From: Ulva prolifera
Lineage: Eukaryota > Chlorophyta > Ulvophyceae > Ulvales > Ulvaceae
Assembly: GCA_023078555.1 (NCBI GenBank)
Contig: CM041201.1
Location: 1,433,713-1,497,712 of the forward strand
Length of the DNA stretch: 64,000 bases
Direction: 5' to 3'
Shown: positions 12,401 through 23,747 of the stretch, in pieces
Numbering within the stretch: the first letter of the stretch is position 1
Layout: each line of letters opens with the position of its first letter
The notes under the pieces: generated by a model
Database searches by the model: none
What the model was told of the DNA's origin: nothing
The model's input: only the letters and a program-made list of their open reading frames with translations
Made by a program: the position numbers and the translations under genes

Positions 12401-13669
12401 GCTTTGCATGGGGACCATGCACAGGGCGGTCGCTTGCCGGGGGTCTTGTGGCAGTCTTGTGTGTTCCCTGTGCCACGGATCTCTAGCACGCTATGGCATG
12501 CTGGGGGTGCCCCAGGCAGGTTTGGCTGGCAGTGAGCGTGGCACAACCCCACATGGCGTCCACGCCGTGGGCATGCAGTCGGGTGACATGAGTTACGGTG
12601 TTGGATTGAACGGTGATGGACCGCAGCATGAAACCACAGCCAAGCTAGTGCTTCGGTCGCGGCACGTGCCGGTCGCGGCAGTGCCGACCGCATGGCTCCT
12701 CCAGAGCGCACTCTGCCTTGAAGGCATGTGGGCGCACCTTGTCATTGCTTTGCATAGCTCTGTGCTTGTTGGCACTTTATTTTATTTTTTTAAATTAAGT
12801 TTTTCAAAAAAAACTTGTTGCTGCCCCTGACACGCCGCATGCGTGCAGCTGGCGTGGAGGCGGTGGTGAATGAGGTCGTGGGCCGCGGCGTCGTCGACCC
12901 GAAGCGCATCGCCGCCGGTGGCCACTCGTACGGCGCCTTCATGACCGCCAACATCCTCGCGCACTGCGGCCACCTCTTCGCGTGCGGCATCGCGCAGTCG
13001 GGCGCGTACAACCGCACCCTGACGCCGTTCGGGTTCCAGGCGGAGCAGCGAACGTTCTGGAAGGCGCCGGAGGTGTACTCGTCGATGGCGCCGTTCAACA
13101 ACGCGGACAAGATCAAGAAGCCGCTGCTGCTGGTGCACGGCGAGGCGGACAACAACACAGGTGCTTGTCCTTTTGGTGTGTGGACCATGATGTGTCGACC
13201 ATGTCGCTGCGCCGCGCCTGATCACATTTGTGCCTGATGATCGGTTTTGCTTTTGTATTGACGTCGAGTCGACAGAATGGCACGCCCATGTCCACCGGGG
13301 TTGTCGTGCAGACGTCCGGGGCTGTGTCGCTTACGCCTATGCCCGAATTCACGCCGCAAATCAATGCTGTAGCACGTGCGCCGACGACGAATGCATGGCC
13401 GTGCGGTGGGCGGACTCCGGACATGGTGCGCCCGTTATGCTTTTGCACCACAGAGAGAGACCAGTCTGTGATGGTGTGCAGGCACATTCCCGCTGCAGTC
13501 GGAGCGCATGTACGCTGCGCTGAAGGGCCACGGCTGCGTGACGCGCCTTGTGCTGCTGCCGCACGAGTCACACGGCTACCGCGCGCACGAGAGCGTCATG
13601 CACGTGCTCAGCGAGGCCGAGGCGTGGCTACAGGCGCACTGCCCCAGCGACAGGGACACATTTGAGTGA
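6491..13669 (+). CDS. CGEP: Plastid-type glutamyl endopeptidase (CGEP), S9 prolyl oligopeptidase family
   Basis: There are ten exons: 6491-6643, 6792-7343, 8718-8938, 9290-9553, 9990-10234, 10568-10800, 11491-11684, 12089-12273, 12849-13160 and 13482-13669, giving 848 aa in phase. The order matches plant CGEP throughout: beta-propeller motifs (FVWLDDDTLVASVIP, RSISWRGDRP, YGGIAWCDDDLALLYESWW, FDRSYEDIYSDPG), then an alpha/beta-hydrolase domain. The nucleophile serine lies in GGHSYGAFMTAN, the acid in HGEADNN and the histidine in PHESHGY; all three are present. CGEP cleaves after glutamate in the plastid stroma of plants. The likely ATG gives no clear transit peptide, so an upstream exon may be missing. 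Introns 7 and 8 appear to be GC-AG. Intron 2 contains a Harbinger element and a dispersed repeat. Confidence 0.93.
7448..8407 (+). mobile_element. PIF/Harbinger DNA transposon, internally deleted, in CGEP intron 2
   Basis: Perfect 15-bp terminal inverted repeats (GGCCGTGTTCAGTGG at 7448-7462 and its complement at 8393-8407) are flanked by TTA target duplications at 7445-7447 and 8408-8410, the hallmark of PIF/Harbinger. An ORF at 7650-8096 (148 aa) reads MSSSSDADAEG, acidic stretches, then 'RWMDLCRMTPAAFDELYD', resembling the N-terminal part of HARBI1-type transposases. The catalytic DDE portion is missing, so the element is non-autonomous. A second copy of the TIR core lies just inside the left end (7514-7527). 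Intact TIRs and TSD suggest a fairly recent insertion. Confidence 0.85.
8637..8697 (+). repeat. Dispersed repeat R1, copy 1 (in CGEP intron 2)
   Basis: The sequence begins 'agtaaagtaaacctgaattt' and continues through ctgagctgtatcctgaagag. The same core appears at 21622-21730, 43561-43638 (minus), 44432-44529 (minus) and partly at 44851-44880. It lies just before the exon 3 acceptor of CGEP. Confidence 0.65.
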
Positions 13670-15073
13670 TCCCCCCGTGGCTGTGAGCATGCGACACCGG
13701 ATAAGGCCTGATGGTCAAGCACTGGAGTGATGTGTTGGGGTTGTGGCGCATGGTGTGGCTATGTAACCATGCATACGTACACACATGGTGAGATGGTATG
13801 TCTTGAGTGTGCGTATGGCAGGCAGGACGGTACTGGCCTGGCTTGAAAGAGATCCGAACGTGCAATGCGTAGCCATAACGGTGCATGATGGCTTCAGCTG
13901 CTTTTGCATATGCCTGTGCCACAACAATTCAGGCTTTCCAACTCCGTGAGCTGACGCAAATGATGCACGTGTTTGGCCAAGGTAACAGCGAGGAGAATGT
14001 TGCCAAGGATCCCTTTCTGCTGACACCGTCACCTGCTGTGCTGCAATCTGTACATCACCACCGACTCGGCCTGAACCTGCTTCAATGTGGCAGGTGGTGG
14101 CGGTGGTGGCACGCTGATACGTCACAGCTGCTCCAGAGCGCGTGAGGACGTCCCGAGCACACATGTTCGCCTGCTCGACAGATGCATGCTGGAAGGAGCA
14201 GTCACTCCGAAGCAGTTACTGCGAGTGAATCCCAGACTGTTTTGTGGCCGACGAGAGCTACGTCACGGAAGCTCGCTGTCTGCATCATGGCTTCTGCGCC
14301 TAGTGCTGGTGTGTAGTAACATCTCCCAGATATAGTCTTTCTCCGCTTCGTGTTGTCAACGCAGACTGTTGACATATTGAACTGGCACTTGAATTTACCA
14401 AGCCCGTGTTATTCAGCTTCAACACGCATGTTCACAGACCACCTGATGTTTGTGCGCGGCATTGTCCCATGACAGCGTCACACCGTATGCTTGAAAGCCA
14501 GATCAGGGCATGGATATGCACCTGAGACAAGGAGCCAGGTCTGCAACGAGCGTGTCGATCAACGAGCAAGTATTGTCTTCACTGGTTTTGCTGTTTGTGT
14601 CCCGTGGACTCTTGTGAATTCCCTTGGCCAGCCTCGTCGTGTTGGAGCTCGCAGCCGATGGATCGCGGAACGAACAAACAGCACCTGTTCCATCGCAAGC
14701 ATGATGGAAAGGTCCTCGAGGCTCTGCCGATGCTTTTCACGTTCACCCCGCTGCAGCAGCAGCACCAGGCCCACGGTGTCGTGGGGAGCTTCAGTCAAGC
14801 GGGTATGCGAAGCAATCCCCATTTCGGTCGGTGCACGGGCTCATTACACACGCATAACAACCTTTGTACATTACAACATCAAGAATAGGCTGGTCCATGC
14901 AAGGTAGCAGGGCGGTTACACCTAATCGCTACGTTCCGTTCTCCCGGAACGCTGCCACCACGCTCAGATGAGCCAACTCAACAGGACGCCATCCTTTCAT
15001 ACCACACTTTAGCATGTATATCGCTGCCTCCCGTGTGAACTAAGTCCTGGTCCACGAGGCTCAGTGCAGACGT
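13670..15073. other. Spacer between CGEP and the inositol polyphosphate kinase
   Basis: About 1.4 kb. The N-terminal exon(s) of the downstream kinase probably lie here but could not be recognised. A minus-strand frame at 14559-14822 (88 aa, containing HRQSLEDLSIMLAMEQVL) looks somewhat protein-like, with no family match. No RNA gene or repeat was seen. Confidence 0.4.
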
Positions 15074-17242
15074 ACGTAACCCCTGTCCAGGTGGGCACGA
15101 GGGTGTCTTTAAGGCCAATGGCCCCATCCTAGAGAAGCAGGCAGGACAACGCGAACGGGAGTTCTACACCGCCGCAGCAGCCGGGCACTGGCCGACTGGG
15201 TTCCTTCCGGGCTACCATGGGGAAGTGGGCAGCAACGGCGACCGCATCGGCCTTGACAACTTGTTGCATGGCATGAAGTGCCCATGCGTCATGGACCTGA
15301 AGATGGGCACCCGCAGCGTAGAATCCTCCGAGCAGAACATAATGAAGAAGGTCAAGATGGCTGCGCTGGATGTCTTTACCCGGACGGCGTTTACCGGTGC
15401 GGCCCCCGCCCCACCCTGGCTGCCTTGCTACATGCAAGTACGATCTGCATCTCGATGTGCAAGGATCCAGTGGCATAGGGGCTGCATCACCGCATTGCCG
15501 CAGATTCTGAGTCGGGTCGACGAGCTGGCCCTGTCCCCAGCTACATTGAGCATCCTCTCACTCTCCAGCGGCTTGTCCACACACGTGGCCGATGCGGCGA
15601 CCAGCGTGTGTGCTCACACCACACAATACATGCGCACGGCACAACCCCCCAGCAGCGACCTGGCTCCGAGGCAATGCACGTAGCTCACCCGACCACACTG
15701 CCCTTCAGCAAAGACAGCATGCAGAAGCATTGGGCGCGCTCCACCGCCACCGCTGTTGCTCCGAATCGGGCCCCGCCGGTGGCGGAGCGCCGGCTTCGAG
15801 TTCCTCCGCTGATATCTACGGGCATGTGATCTACGGGCATGTGCAATAATAAACGAAATACCAAGCATGCGGCCCGAGTCTCCTGTGTGATCGGGCCCAC
15901 TGAGCGCATGTGCGGCATGCATGCAGGGGTGCGGCTGGAGGGCATGTCGGTGCACCGGGCGCTGGAGCGGGGCAAGATCAAGACGTCCAAGGCGCAGTCT
16001 CACGCGATCTCGGCCGCCGCCCCCCTCAACCTCGAGGCGCGCCCCTCCCCGCATGCATGTTGCGCAGACCTGCATGCATCTGCGAGTCTGCCCAGTGTGC
16101 TGCCTAGACCGTCTCATCATAGCAATGTGAGCACATCATATCGATGTGATCATATCATGTTGATCGCATCATCATCTGATATCAAACATATGCGTGAGCA
16201 CAGTCTCGATGAGGTCTTCCAGGGTCCAACGTGCATGGCCGTCGGCGCGGCGGCGACTATACCCTGAGTGAGCATCTCGGGTGCACCCTGCAGCACCGCA
16301 AGGCTGTTGCCCCTGCACGCTTATTGTTGATGAAGAGGACACTGCCGGACGGCGCACTGCCTGCTTCAAAACTATGTCGACATGCACTGCAAGGATATCG
16401 AAATTGGATTGTTTCGTAGCACAACAGGAAAAACCGGGCCGCAGTAGCTGCGCTTCGCCGTGGGGGCCACGACGCGCCTCGACGGTGCCTTGCCGTAGCA
16501 GTGACTGCTGCATGGGATGCGCCGCTGTTTGGCGTGGTGATGTTCATTCTGAACCGGGCCGTGGTGAGATGACCGATGGCGCGGTGCAGGATGTGATGAT
16601 TTTCTTCCTCACGGACGAGTCCGGGGTGCGCCGCGACGTCGCGAAGCGCTTCCTGCACCACCTCCGCAACCTCCTGCGCCACTTCGAGACTGCCAATAAC
16701 CGGTATGCAACCCCACACCGGCAGGCAGCTGCTCGACGTACGCCGTGCCTGTGACACCATGTTTCCATCGGGGCCGGCGTCATCCCTCGCCCGTGGCCGC
16801 GCGGCGCCTCGAGCTCAGCACCGATCAATGCAGCCTGCATCATTGACAATCACGCAATGTACCATCAACCATGACTGCTCTAACTTCATCAAACCTTCTG
16901 TCTTTGCCCCTTGTTTGAAAGGTGGAGGAGTGCTCATGCGCATTCGCGTTAATGCATGCATCATATGCATGTGATCCATGCATGCAGGTACCTCTTCATT
17001 GGCTCCTCCATCCTCCTCATCTACGACAACGACAACGCGGCGCCGCATTCACGGTGGGCGCGGGCGCTCGAGCGCGCGACACGGCTGCATCCGGACACCT
17101 ACGCCACTCTCCGCCGGAAGACCCGCGTCGACGTGCGCATGATCGACTTTGCACACGTCGGGTCGCTGCCGCGGGGCCAGCAGCGGGACGAGGGCTACAT
17201 CACCGGCCTGAAGACAGTCATCTCGGCGCTGGCGCACACGAT
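15074..17242 (+). CDS. Inositol polyphosphate kinase (IPK/IP6K/IPMK family), partial model
   Basis: Core exons are about 15074-15396, 15927-16036, 16590-16702 and 16988 to about 17242, with matching phases. Diagnostic motifs in order: GGHEGVFK near the start (family GGH segment), PCVMDLKMGTRS (the PxxxDxKxG inositol-binding motif), the FTG/VRLEGMSV junction, YLFIGSSILLIYD (the SSLL motif) and VRMIDFAHVG (metal-binding DFAH), followed by DEGYITGLKTVISAL. The family phosphorylates inositol phosphates in the nucleus and cytosol; these motifs cannot separate IP6K from IPMK. Intron 2 seems to be GC-AG (GAG|GCGCGC at 16036/16037). The N-terminal exon is not identified. GC3 rises from about 70% in exon 1 to nearly 100% in the last core exon. 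Confidence 0.85.
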
Positions 17243-17443
17243 GTGCGGCCCGGCACGCTGCATGCATGTGTGTGGTGCATGCAAATGTTACATGGACACA
17301 GACGCAGAGGCATGTGGCACCACAGGCCGCACAGGATGCATCACACCTGGTAGCCACGCCACGTCAGCACCGCCCTCATACGCCGATCGTGCACCTGCTC
17401 ATGTGCATTTTCATACAGCCATATTCCAGTGACTTGACCGCCT

Positions 17444-17489
17444 AACCACTGGACCCGTTCATGTCGCGATGTTCAATGGTCCAGTGGTT
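17444..17489. repeat. Inverted repeat, 12-bp perfect arms
   Basis: The arms AACCACTGGACC (17444-17455) and GGTCCAGTGGTT (17478-17489) are exact complements with a 22-base loop. The right arm resembles the A-box half of tRNA-Glu, but no B box or cloverleaf follows, so no tRNA is called. Confidence 0.5.
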
Positions 17490-17649
17490 CAATAGCCTTA
17501 CAACTAGACAAGCACACAAGCTCATACCATGCCCTGAAACAGGCAGCCGCAAACAGCACGCATGATCTCGAGTGCGTGTGTGCGTACACCAGTAGCGGCA
17601 CCGCCCCTCAGGCAAGCTGCGCCCTGGACCCTCCACCGTTATGTTCATC

Positions 17650-17706
17650 AGCGCTGACTCGTTGGCTCCAATCACATAGAACAGACCAAATATGCTGGGT
17701 CTCATG
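17650..17706. repeat. Short dispersed repeat R2, copy 1
   Basis: It contains 'atcacatagaaca' flanked by similar sequence on both sides and aligns imperfectly with 44043-44100. Both copies read LFYVIG on the minus strand. The origin is unknown. Confidence 0.4.
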
Positions 17707-17763
17707 TACGGACGGCAGCCCCCAACCGCTGCAAGGCGACGCATCATTGGTAGCCGTGCTGCA

Positions 17764-18377
17764 GGGGTTCCGGCAGCTGCCCGCAGCGGCCCATCTTCTC
17801 AGTCGCCGCCGCAGCCGCCGACGCGGCCACCGGCGCCCCCTCTCCGCCCGCCGCCGCGGCCGGGCCCCCCGCAGCCGACGCAGCCCCTTCGGCACACCAA
17901 CCCGCCGCGCAGCCGCCACCATTGTCTGCCCCCGGCAACTACATCCCCACACAGCCACACGTTCGCTACCCAGCCATCCCAGCGCCGCACCTTTCCTCGC
18001 CGCGAGAAGACACAGCCGCGAATCGGGCCGGGGCATACATGCGAGACCACCCCGCGCATCGCGAAGTGCCGCCTGAGGCCGCACCGGCGGCGGTGCATGG
18101 CCCAAGCACGAGCACCCAAGAGCCAACATTCTTCTCGCTTCTCGGGGTGCCTCCGGTCGCCGATACGGTGTGGGGGGGCGACGCTGGGCCCGCAGGCGAG
18201 CCGAAGTTCCCGGAGATTCCGGCGCTGGCCGAGGGGGAGGGAAGGTGGATGTGGCCGGGCATGGGGGGTGTGGAGGGGGGCGCAGACCCTGCGGGTCCGG
18301 GAGGCGGAGGGAGTGGGGTGTTTGGTGGAATGCCTCGGGACGGGCAGCCGCGGGGGGACCCCAAGCCGACGGTGTGA
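17764..18377 (+). CDS. Probable 3' low-complexity exon of the kinase, frame uncertain
   Basis: A very GC-rich stretch is open in several frames on both strands. The frame ending at 18377 (TGA) is the most protein-like: an Ala/Pro-rich segment, then NYIPTQPHVRYPAIPAPHL, EPTFFSLLGVPPVADTVW and a Gly-rich end. It could be the disordered C-terminal tail of the inositol polyphosphate kinase, but I could not match the splice phase to the exon ending near 17242, so the link is only positional. Alternatively it is untranslated. Confidence 0.35.
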
Positions 18378-20005
18378 CAGTGGCAACCAGCGCCAGCTGG
18401 TGCGTAAGGCGTTTCTTCACACGCCCAGGCTCGAGGCGTGAGTTCTGTGATGTATGACGCCTCTCTGGATCAAATGAAGATACAAACGTTAGAAGCTGCA
18501 GACGCTAGAAGCTGCAACGCACTGTATGGTGTGCTGCTGAGAATGATGTAGGGTTGCATTCTGCAGGGGGATCGCATGTTTGCGATGTCACATCGCCGAT
18601 GTTCGGTGAAACGCAGAGTGGCACAGCTGGTGGGTACTTTCCATGGGGTGGAGTTCCTCGTGCCGGTCTGCGGTCTCAGAAACTGTAGTCAGTGTTGGTG
18701 ACAGAGTACGAAAGAATCGATGATGTGATGTGGTGTTGACAGAGGTTGCAGAACAGCTCGTGCGCAAGCCAGGTCGTGGTAGATGCCTTTGGATGTCATG
18801 AATGTGTGGCAGCGTCGTCATGAGTCTCGCAGATTGAAAATGATGCAACCCGTTGCACCGTGCGGGTGAGCCAGGCTAAGGCCTGGCAGCAGGCTGAGGT
18901 CGCCTGGCAGCAACTTCAGGGCTGCCATCCGGTAGTTATAGATATGTGCCATTTTTCTATGTGGCTGCACTTGATGATGCAACACTGCCTGGCAGGCCTG
19001 CATCGCTGAACTCCTAGGCTTGCAACGTGCTTTGAATTCCCCCCCACCCAGGCGCCCATCTCTGATGCCGGAATTGCAGCTGAAATCAGTCAGTTACCTC
19101 ACGAACATCTCCAACCTGTGACCGCCTGCCGCATAGCTACACGGGTTCCGGCTCTGCTCAACGCTGCATGCATGACAGTCTCATCACTGATGATATGACA
19201 TGCTTGGTATGAACTTTGAGCAGCAACCGCGTGGATATGCTCATCTGCGGCAGGTCGCGAAATTGCATTTCGGCACAAAGACTGCGCCACATGTGTTGCA
19301 AGCTACTTATGTTGCCGCGGGATCGCTGTTTCAGTTTCAAGCATGGATCGGCTGTGCAACGACAACAGGGCCAGGCCCGTGGGCGTTGCAGCGCCTTGAA
19401 GTTGATGCGAATCACTGTTGTGAACTACCTAGCTGGTGATGTTCGCAACTCATCGAGTCTGGCATTCACCTGATGCCCCTTTGTTGTCTCGGATGTCGAT
19501 ATGGTCGAGGCATCTGATGTCTCCAGGACAACAGATGAGCGCTGAAGCCAACGTGAGAACGTACGAGCCAATCAGATTTACATTCTCAACAGGTTCTAGG
19601 TATGACATGCGCTATAAGTGCCGTGAAACTCAGCGTCATGCAGCGTCCATGCCGCTGCGAGCTGTATGCTTCCTTTGCCCTCGCGGACCCTCGTTGTTTG
19701 TCCCTTGTGCTCCGCTTCTGACTAAGAAAGCTGCGACGAATGAACTAAGATTTTTACGGCGGCACCGTTGTCAAGGAACGGTCGCCCTGCCCTGGTGTGT
19801 AGTTTGAGTCTGCAGTGAGAGAGCATGTCCTCGCGGAGAAGCTCCTCTTGGCGCTTCTATCTGCAACCGCTGCTCGAATAAACCTCTGAAAATGTACATG
19901 TATGAACTTCGTACACAGCAGCCCGCCCGTGAGATGGCTGTGGTACAGTATATAGCATGATGGAACGCTTGCGTGTCCCATTCACACGCAGCCGGTCTCC
20001 TGCAG
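18378..20005. other. Spacer, possibly with 5' exon(s) of the next gene
   Basis: About 1.6 kb with no recognisable conserved protein. An open frame at 19436-19807 (plus) contains the segment beginning MPLRAVCFLCPRGPSLF; it might include a first exon with a targeting peptide for the following membrane protein. That link is a guess. Confidence 0.35.
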
Positions 20006-23000
20006 GTGCCCGAATGTACCACACGGCATTCCCAAGGCCCCCCGCCGCCACTATAAGCGCTCTCCGAGGCAGCAGCAGCGGCGGCGGCGGGCGAGGGCCG
20101 CCTGTGCAGCCCAGCAGGCGCCTCAGCCGCAGCTGCACTTTACCGAGCCGCAGCTTGGAAGCTTCGATGCGCTGCGGCGAGGAATGCGCGGCTACGCCAA
20201 GACGGCTGTGGCCGCTTCGCTTGTGGCCGTGGCGCAGGTGGCCACGAGGTCAGTGCTCGCGCAGTCCCTCGAGGTGCGCCTGTCACCGGGACAAAATCTA
20301 CATGGCGTTGCCAGTGTTGCAGATGGCGGATGAAGGCCTGGGTGAGATCTGGTGGACCTGGTGGCCACCCGACGCCCGCACTTGCCTCTGCGCTCGATGA
20401 CATGGACGGCTGCATCCCAGTGGCTGAGGGGCGAATGAAGTCTGGCTGCCATTGTTTCAGTTCAATACTGTGCGGCGGCCATTGTGACGGGCAGGCTGTC
20501 AAACAGTGGCAGCCACCATTTCAGCCCGCAGACGCTGGGACCTATCAGGGCGGTGTATCGGGGCATGGCTGTCAGGCAGGGCAGCGGCGTGCTCACTAGT
20601 CCATGCAATGGTACATGGCGGACGCGGCTTATCTGCGCTGGATGCATATGCTGGTTCCAGTGCCGGGCCGGGCGCCAGTGCCCTTACGGCTACTTCCGGC
20701 TCTGCCTTGTGGCGTCTCGGCCTACAACGCAACGCACACAGCCTTGCAGCAGTCCTCAGCCACCGGTGTCCTGATGAGATCGGCTATGACCACGTCAGCA
20801 CGCATACATCCGGACAAACACTACATCCGGACAAACACCTATCATGCACTCAAGCGGCACCGGCTCGGCCTCAGAGCTTCCACCCTAATCGCCCCTGCAC
20901 CCTGAGCTGGTATGTACAGTCTGTGTGGCATTCCGATCTGCAGTCCATTCACTGCACCCCTGAGTCTTTTGCCACGAATTAGCACATCATGTCATTTGAT
21001 AACTCCCGCCCCCTCTACCCCCCGACCCCCTGACCACCCGGCAACGCCGTGGGCAGGTGCCGCCTCTGCATGCATATGCCACAAGCAGAGCGGGTTCCGC
21101 GCAGCGCCACTCGCGTGCTGATCAGCGTGACGCCGCCGCGCCGTGCAGGTGCCGCCGTCGGCCGCGGCATATCTCGTCGTGCACCTCGTGACCGCTGGCG
21201 TCGTGTGGAAGGCGGCAGCGCTGCTGCCCCGGCCCGGCACGCCGCCGGAGCTCCACGAGCCGCACCTCATGCACAGCATGCGCGCGATGGCCGTCGTGTT
21301 TGTGCAGATCGGCACGATGCACTGGTTCGTGTCGGCGGTGACGATGATGGCGGCCGCGATCACGTGGCCCTTCCTCATCCGCGTGTTCTCGACGTTTGTG
21401 GTGGTCGTCTGCCTCGTGAGGTGCGCACTGGAGCGACGCCGCTCCCCCGCGGCCCCTTGTGGACACGCCTCCACGCAGTTGTCCCACTGCTCTCCTTCGA
21501 TTGGCACATAGCGGATAGCGCACCCCCTCCGCGGCTGTGGTCAGTCGCCATGTATGGATGCGATAAGGACGCCTGGGTAGCACAAGCTTGCAGGCTTTTC
21601 CATGGTTCCATCCTGTTGCTTGTAAAGTAAAGTAGAAAAAAGTAAATCTGAAATTGCTGCGCCGTATACTATTGGACATCGACAACTCCGAGTTAACGGG
21701 ACCACATATGCCGAAGGGGTAAACCACCTTGTCTTTGTGGCACAAACGACTCCGTGGTGTGGGGGGCGTTGCGGCACGAGCACGCATGGAAACCCCAGCC
21801 GGGAACGTCATCGGCCACATGAGGAGAGAGCCCCGCAGACCTGACAGGTAGCATGCGGTGCCCGTTGACGAGACAGTGCCAAATGCTGCGATCCACGGCG
21901 GGGTGTGTTCGACCCGGCGGCACTGACCGGAGCCGGGGCGTGCCGCTTCAGGGTCGCGGCGCTCGGCTACCTGCTGGAGAAGTACAGCCCAGCGCAGCAG
22001 GCGGAGCTGCACATCGAGTCCGCCGTCGGAAGCGCCTTCGACACGCCCTTCCCCTGGCTGGACCGCATGGCCAGCCTCGCGATCGGCGGCAGCCTCAGCT
22101 TCTCCGCCACCCAGGTGGCCCCCCTGCCACCCCCTCCTGCCCCGCCGCCTGCCACGGTACGCGCCCCCCCGTCACGATGTCCTGGAGCATCCACAATTGC
22201 AGCGTTTGTGCCTTTACGGCTCACTTCCAGGCTGTGGCGAAGACAGAGCCTCCACGCCGCGCCTGGCACAGCATATGCGGTGGGCGATGTGATCATGGAC
22301 TTGTACTCTTGGCTACATGTTGCAGCAGAGCGTCTGGGTGAACATGCGTACATGAACATGGTCTGTCTATCCACTCCATATGCTTCCAACACCGCATGCA
22401 TGTAATCCATGCATCATGTTCTGCAGGCAGACACCGCGGGTCTCGCCGACTATGAGTTCGACACGGTCGAGCAGAAGACGTTCTCGAGTCTCATGGACAG
22501 CATCCGCGGCACGGGCACCGCAACAGCGCTGTTGTGCCTTGGCCACTTCATGGCCTGCGCGGCCAAGCTCTTCTCCGCCACCGAACCATCTGGCCAGTAT
22601 GCTCCTCTGAACAGTGAGCACTGACACCCGATAACGCCGATTGGCACAGTTTCTGGCTTGTGATCCGTTTGTTTTATTCTGCGCCTTGTGCTGCTAGCCA
22701 GGATCGTGGGCATCTCGTAGGACACATTCCCTCCGGTCATCGCGCCCTCATGACATGCTACAGCAGTGGCCAGTCCTAAGTAGCAGCCCAAATCCACTCA
22801 GATTCGTTGCCATCAGCACTACTCCACTCCACAGCACCACTTACATGCTTGCTTTGACCCCGACCACCAGCCCCGCTGTTTCCAGCAGCGGCAACGCCAT
22901 TGACCTCAAGTAATTCAGGATCGCCTCAGCCATGTCCTGTACGGACCTTGACAACTGAATAACTGGAATAACTGGGACCACACACGGAAGGGGGGACGCC

Positions 23001-23747
23001 ACCTGGACACCCCCTTCGACGTAGTGCTTCCCCGACGCTGACCGCAGCTGCCCGACGGCGCAGTTGGTGGCAGTCGGTGTCCGCGGGCATCGAGGCGGGC
23101 GCGATGGCGGGCATCCTCTTCTACAGCGCCGGCTGCTTCGCAAGCATCCTCTCGAGCTCCGGCGCGGACGTGCGGCGGCTGATGCAGGGCATCTCGGCGG
23201 ACAACGGGCTCGCCAGCCTCTTCCGCCGCCTGCAGAAGGTCCAGGCTGCCGTGCGCCCCTGTAGCCATGCACACTGTGTTGACGGTTGTGCGGGCCGCTG
23301 GCCCGATTGGGGCGCTGCAGGAGGCGTGGCGGCTGTTTGGGGCTGCGGCACATGGCCGTGTGGTCGGAGTGTACGGCAGGAGCGAGCATACCGCGGTGTT
23401 GTGAAGAGTTGTGCTGTCACAGCTGTAGTTGTACAGATGCATGCCTGTGGCGCTCATGGACAGCGCCAGCAGATGGTGGCATCTGGACTCATGTGAACTG
23501 ATTGTGACGTCCATGAACGGCTCATCCCTCACATCATGATTGCGTCTGTCGACATCTCGCTGCGGTCAAAACACGACTGAATGGTGGTAACACCCAGGAG
23601 AGACACTGAAGAGATCTGCATTATATCACCTGATGCGACCGGGTACAGACCTTGAGCGTGGTGCGTCCATGCATGCAGGCAATCGCTGGCGTCCTTGTGC
23701 CGGTGGTGATCAAGTTTGCGGAGTCCGTTGCCGGCAAGGGCGTGTGA
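20006..23747 (+). CDS. Multi-pass membrane protein of unknown function, probably plastid-targeted
   Basis: Six exons join in phase: 20006-20273, 21149-21420, 21952-22114, 22427-22596, 23064-23250 and 23679-23747 (TGA). The first visible exon enters in phase 2, so an upstream exon is missing. An Arg-rich stretch followed by RARAACAAQQ looks like a stromal processing site, suggesting a plastid transit peptide (inference). Hydrophobic segments follow: AKTAVAASLVAVAQVA, AAAYLVVHLVTAGVVW, MAVVFVQIGTMHWFVSAV, TATALLCLGHFMACAAKLF, AMAGILFYSAGCFASIL and AAIAGVLVPVVIKFAESV. Three of these sit in a similar F/W-xx(L/V)-xxGI(R/E) context, suggesting internal repeats. I do not recognise the family. The last donor (GCC|GTGCGC) and the CATGCAG acceptors are typical of this window. 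Confidence 0.7.
21622..21730 (+). repeat. Dispersed repeat R1, copy 2 (intronic)
   Basis: It contains 'agtaaatctgaaatt', ccgtatac, gacatcgacaactccg, acgggaccacatatgccg and aaggggtaaaccacc. The second half also matches the R1 copy at 44432-44529. It lies in the intron between the second and third mapped exons of the membrane-protein gene. Confidence 0.65.

Noticed and set aside
17478-17550. tRNA-Glu-like segment (GGTCCAGTGGTT)
   Set aside because: Only the A-box half is present and no B box, anticodon stem or acceptor pairing follows.
17608-18441. Several long overlapping frames on both strands
   Set aside because: Extreme GC leaves most frames open. Only the frame ending at 18377 reads like protein, and even that is uncertain.
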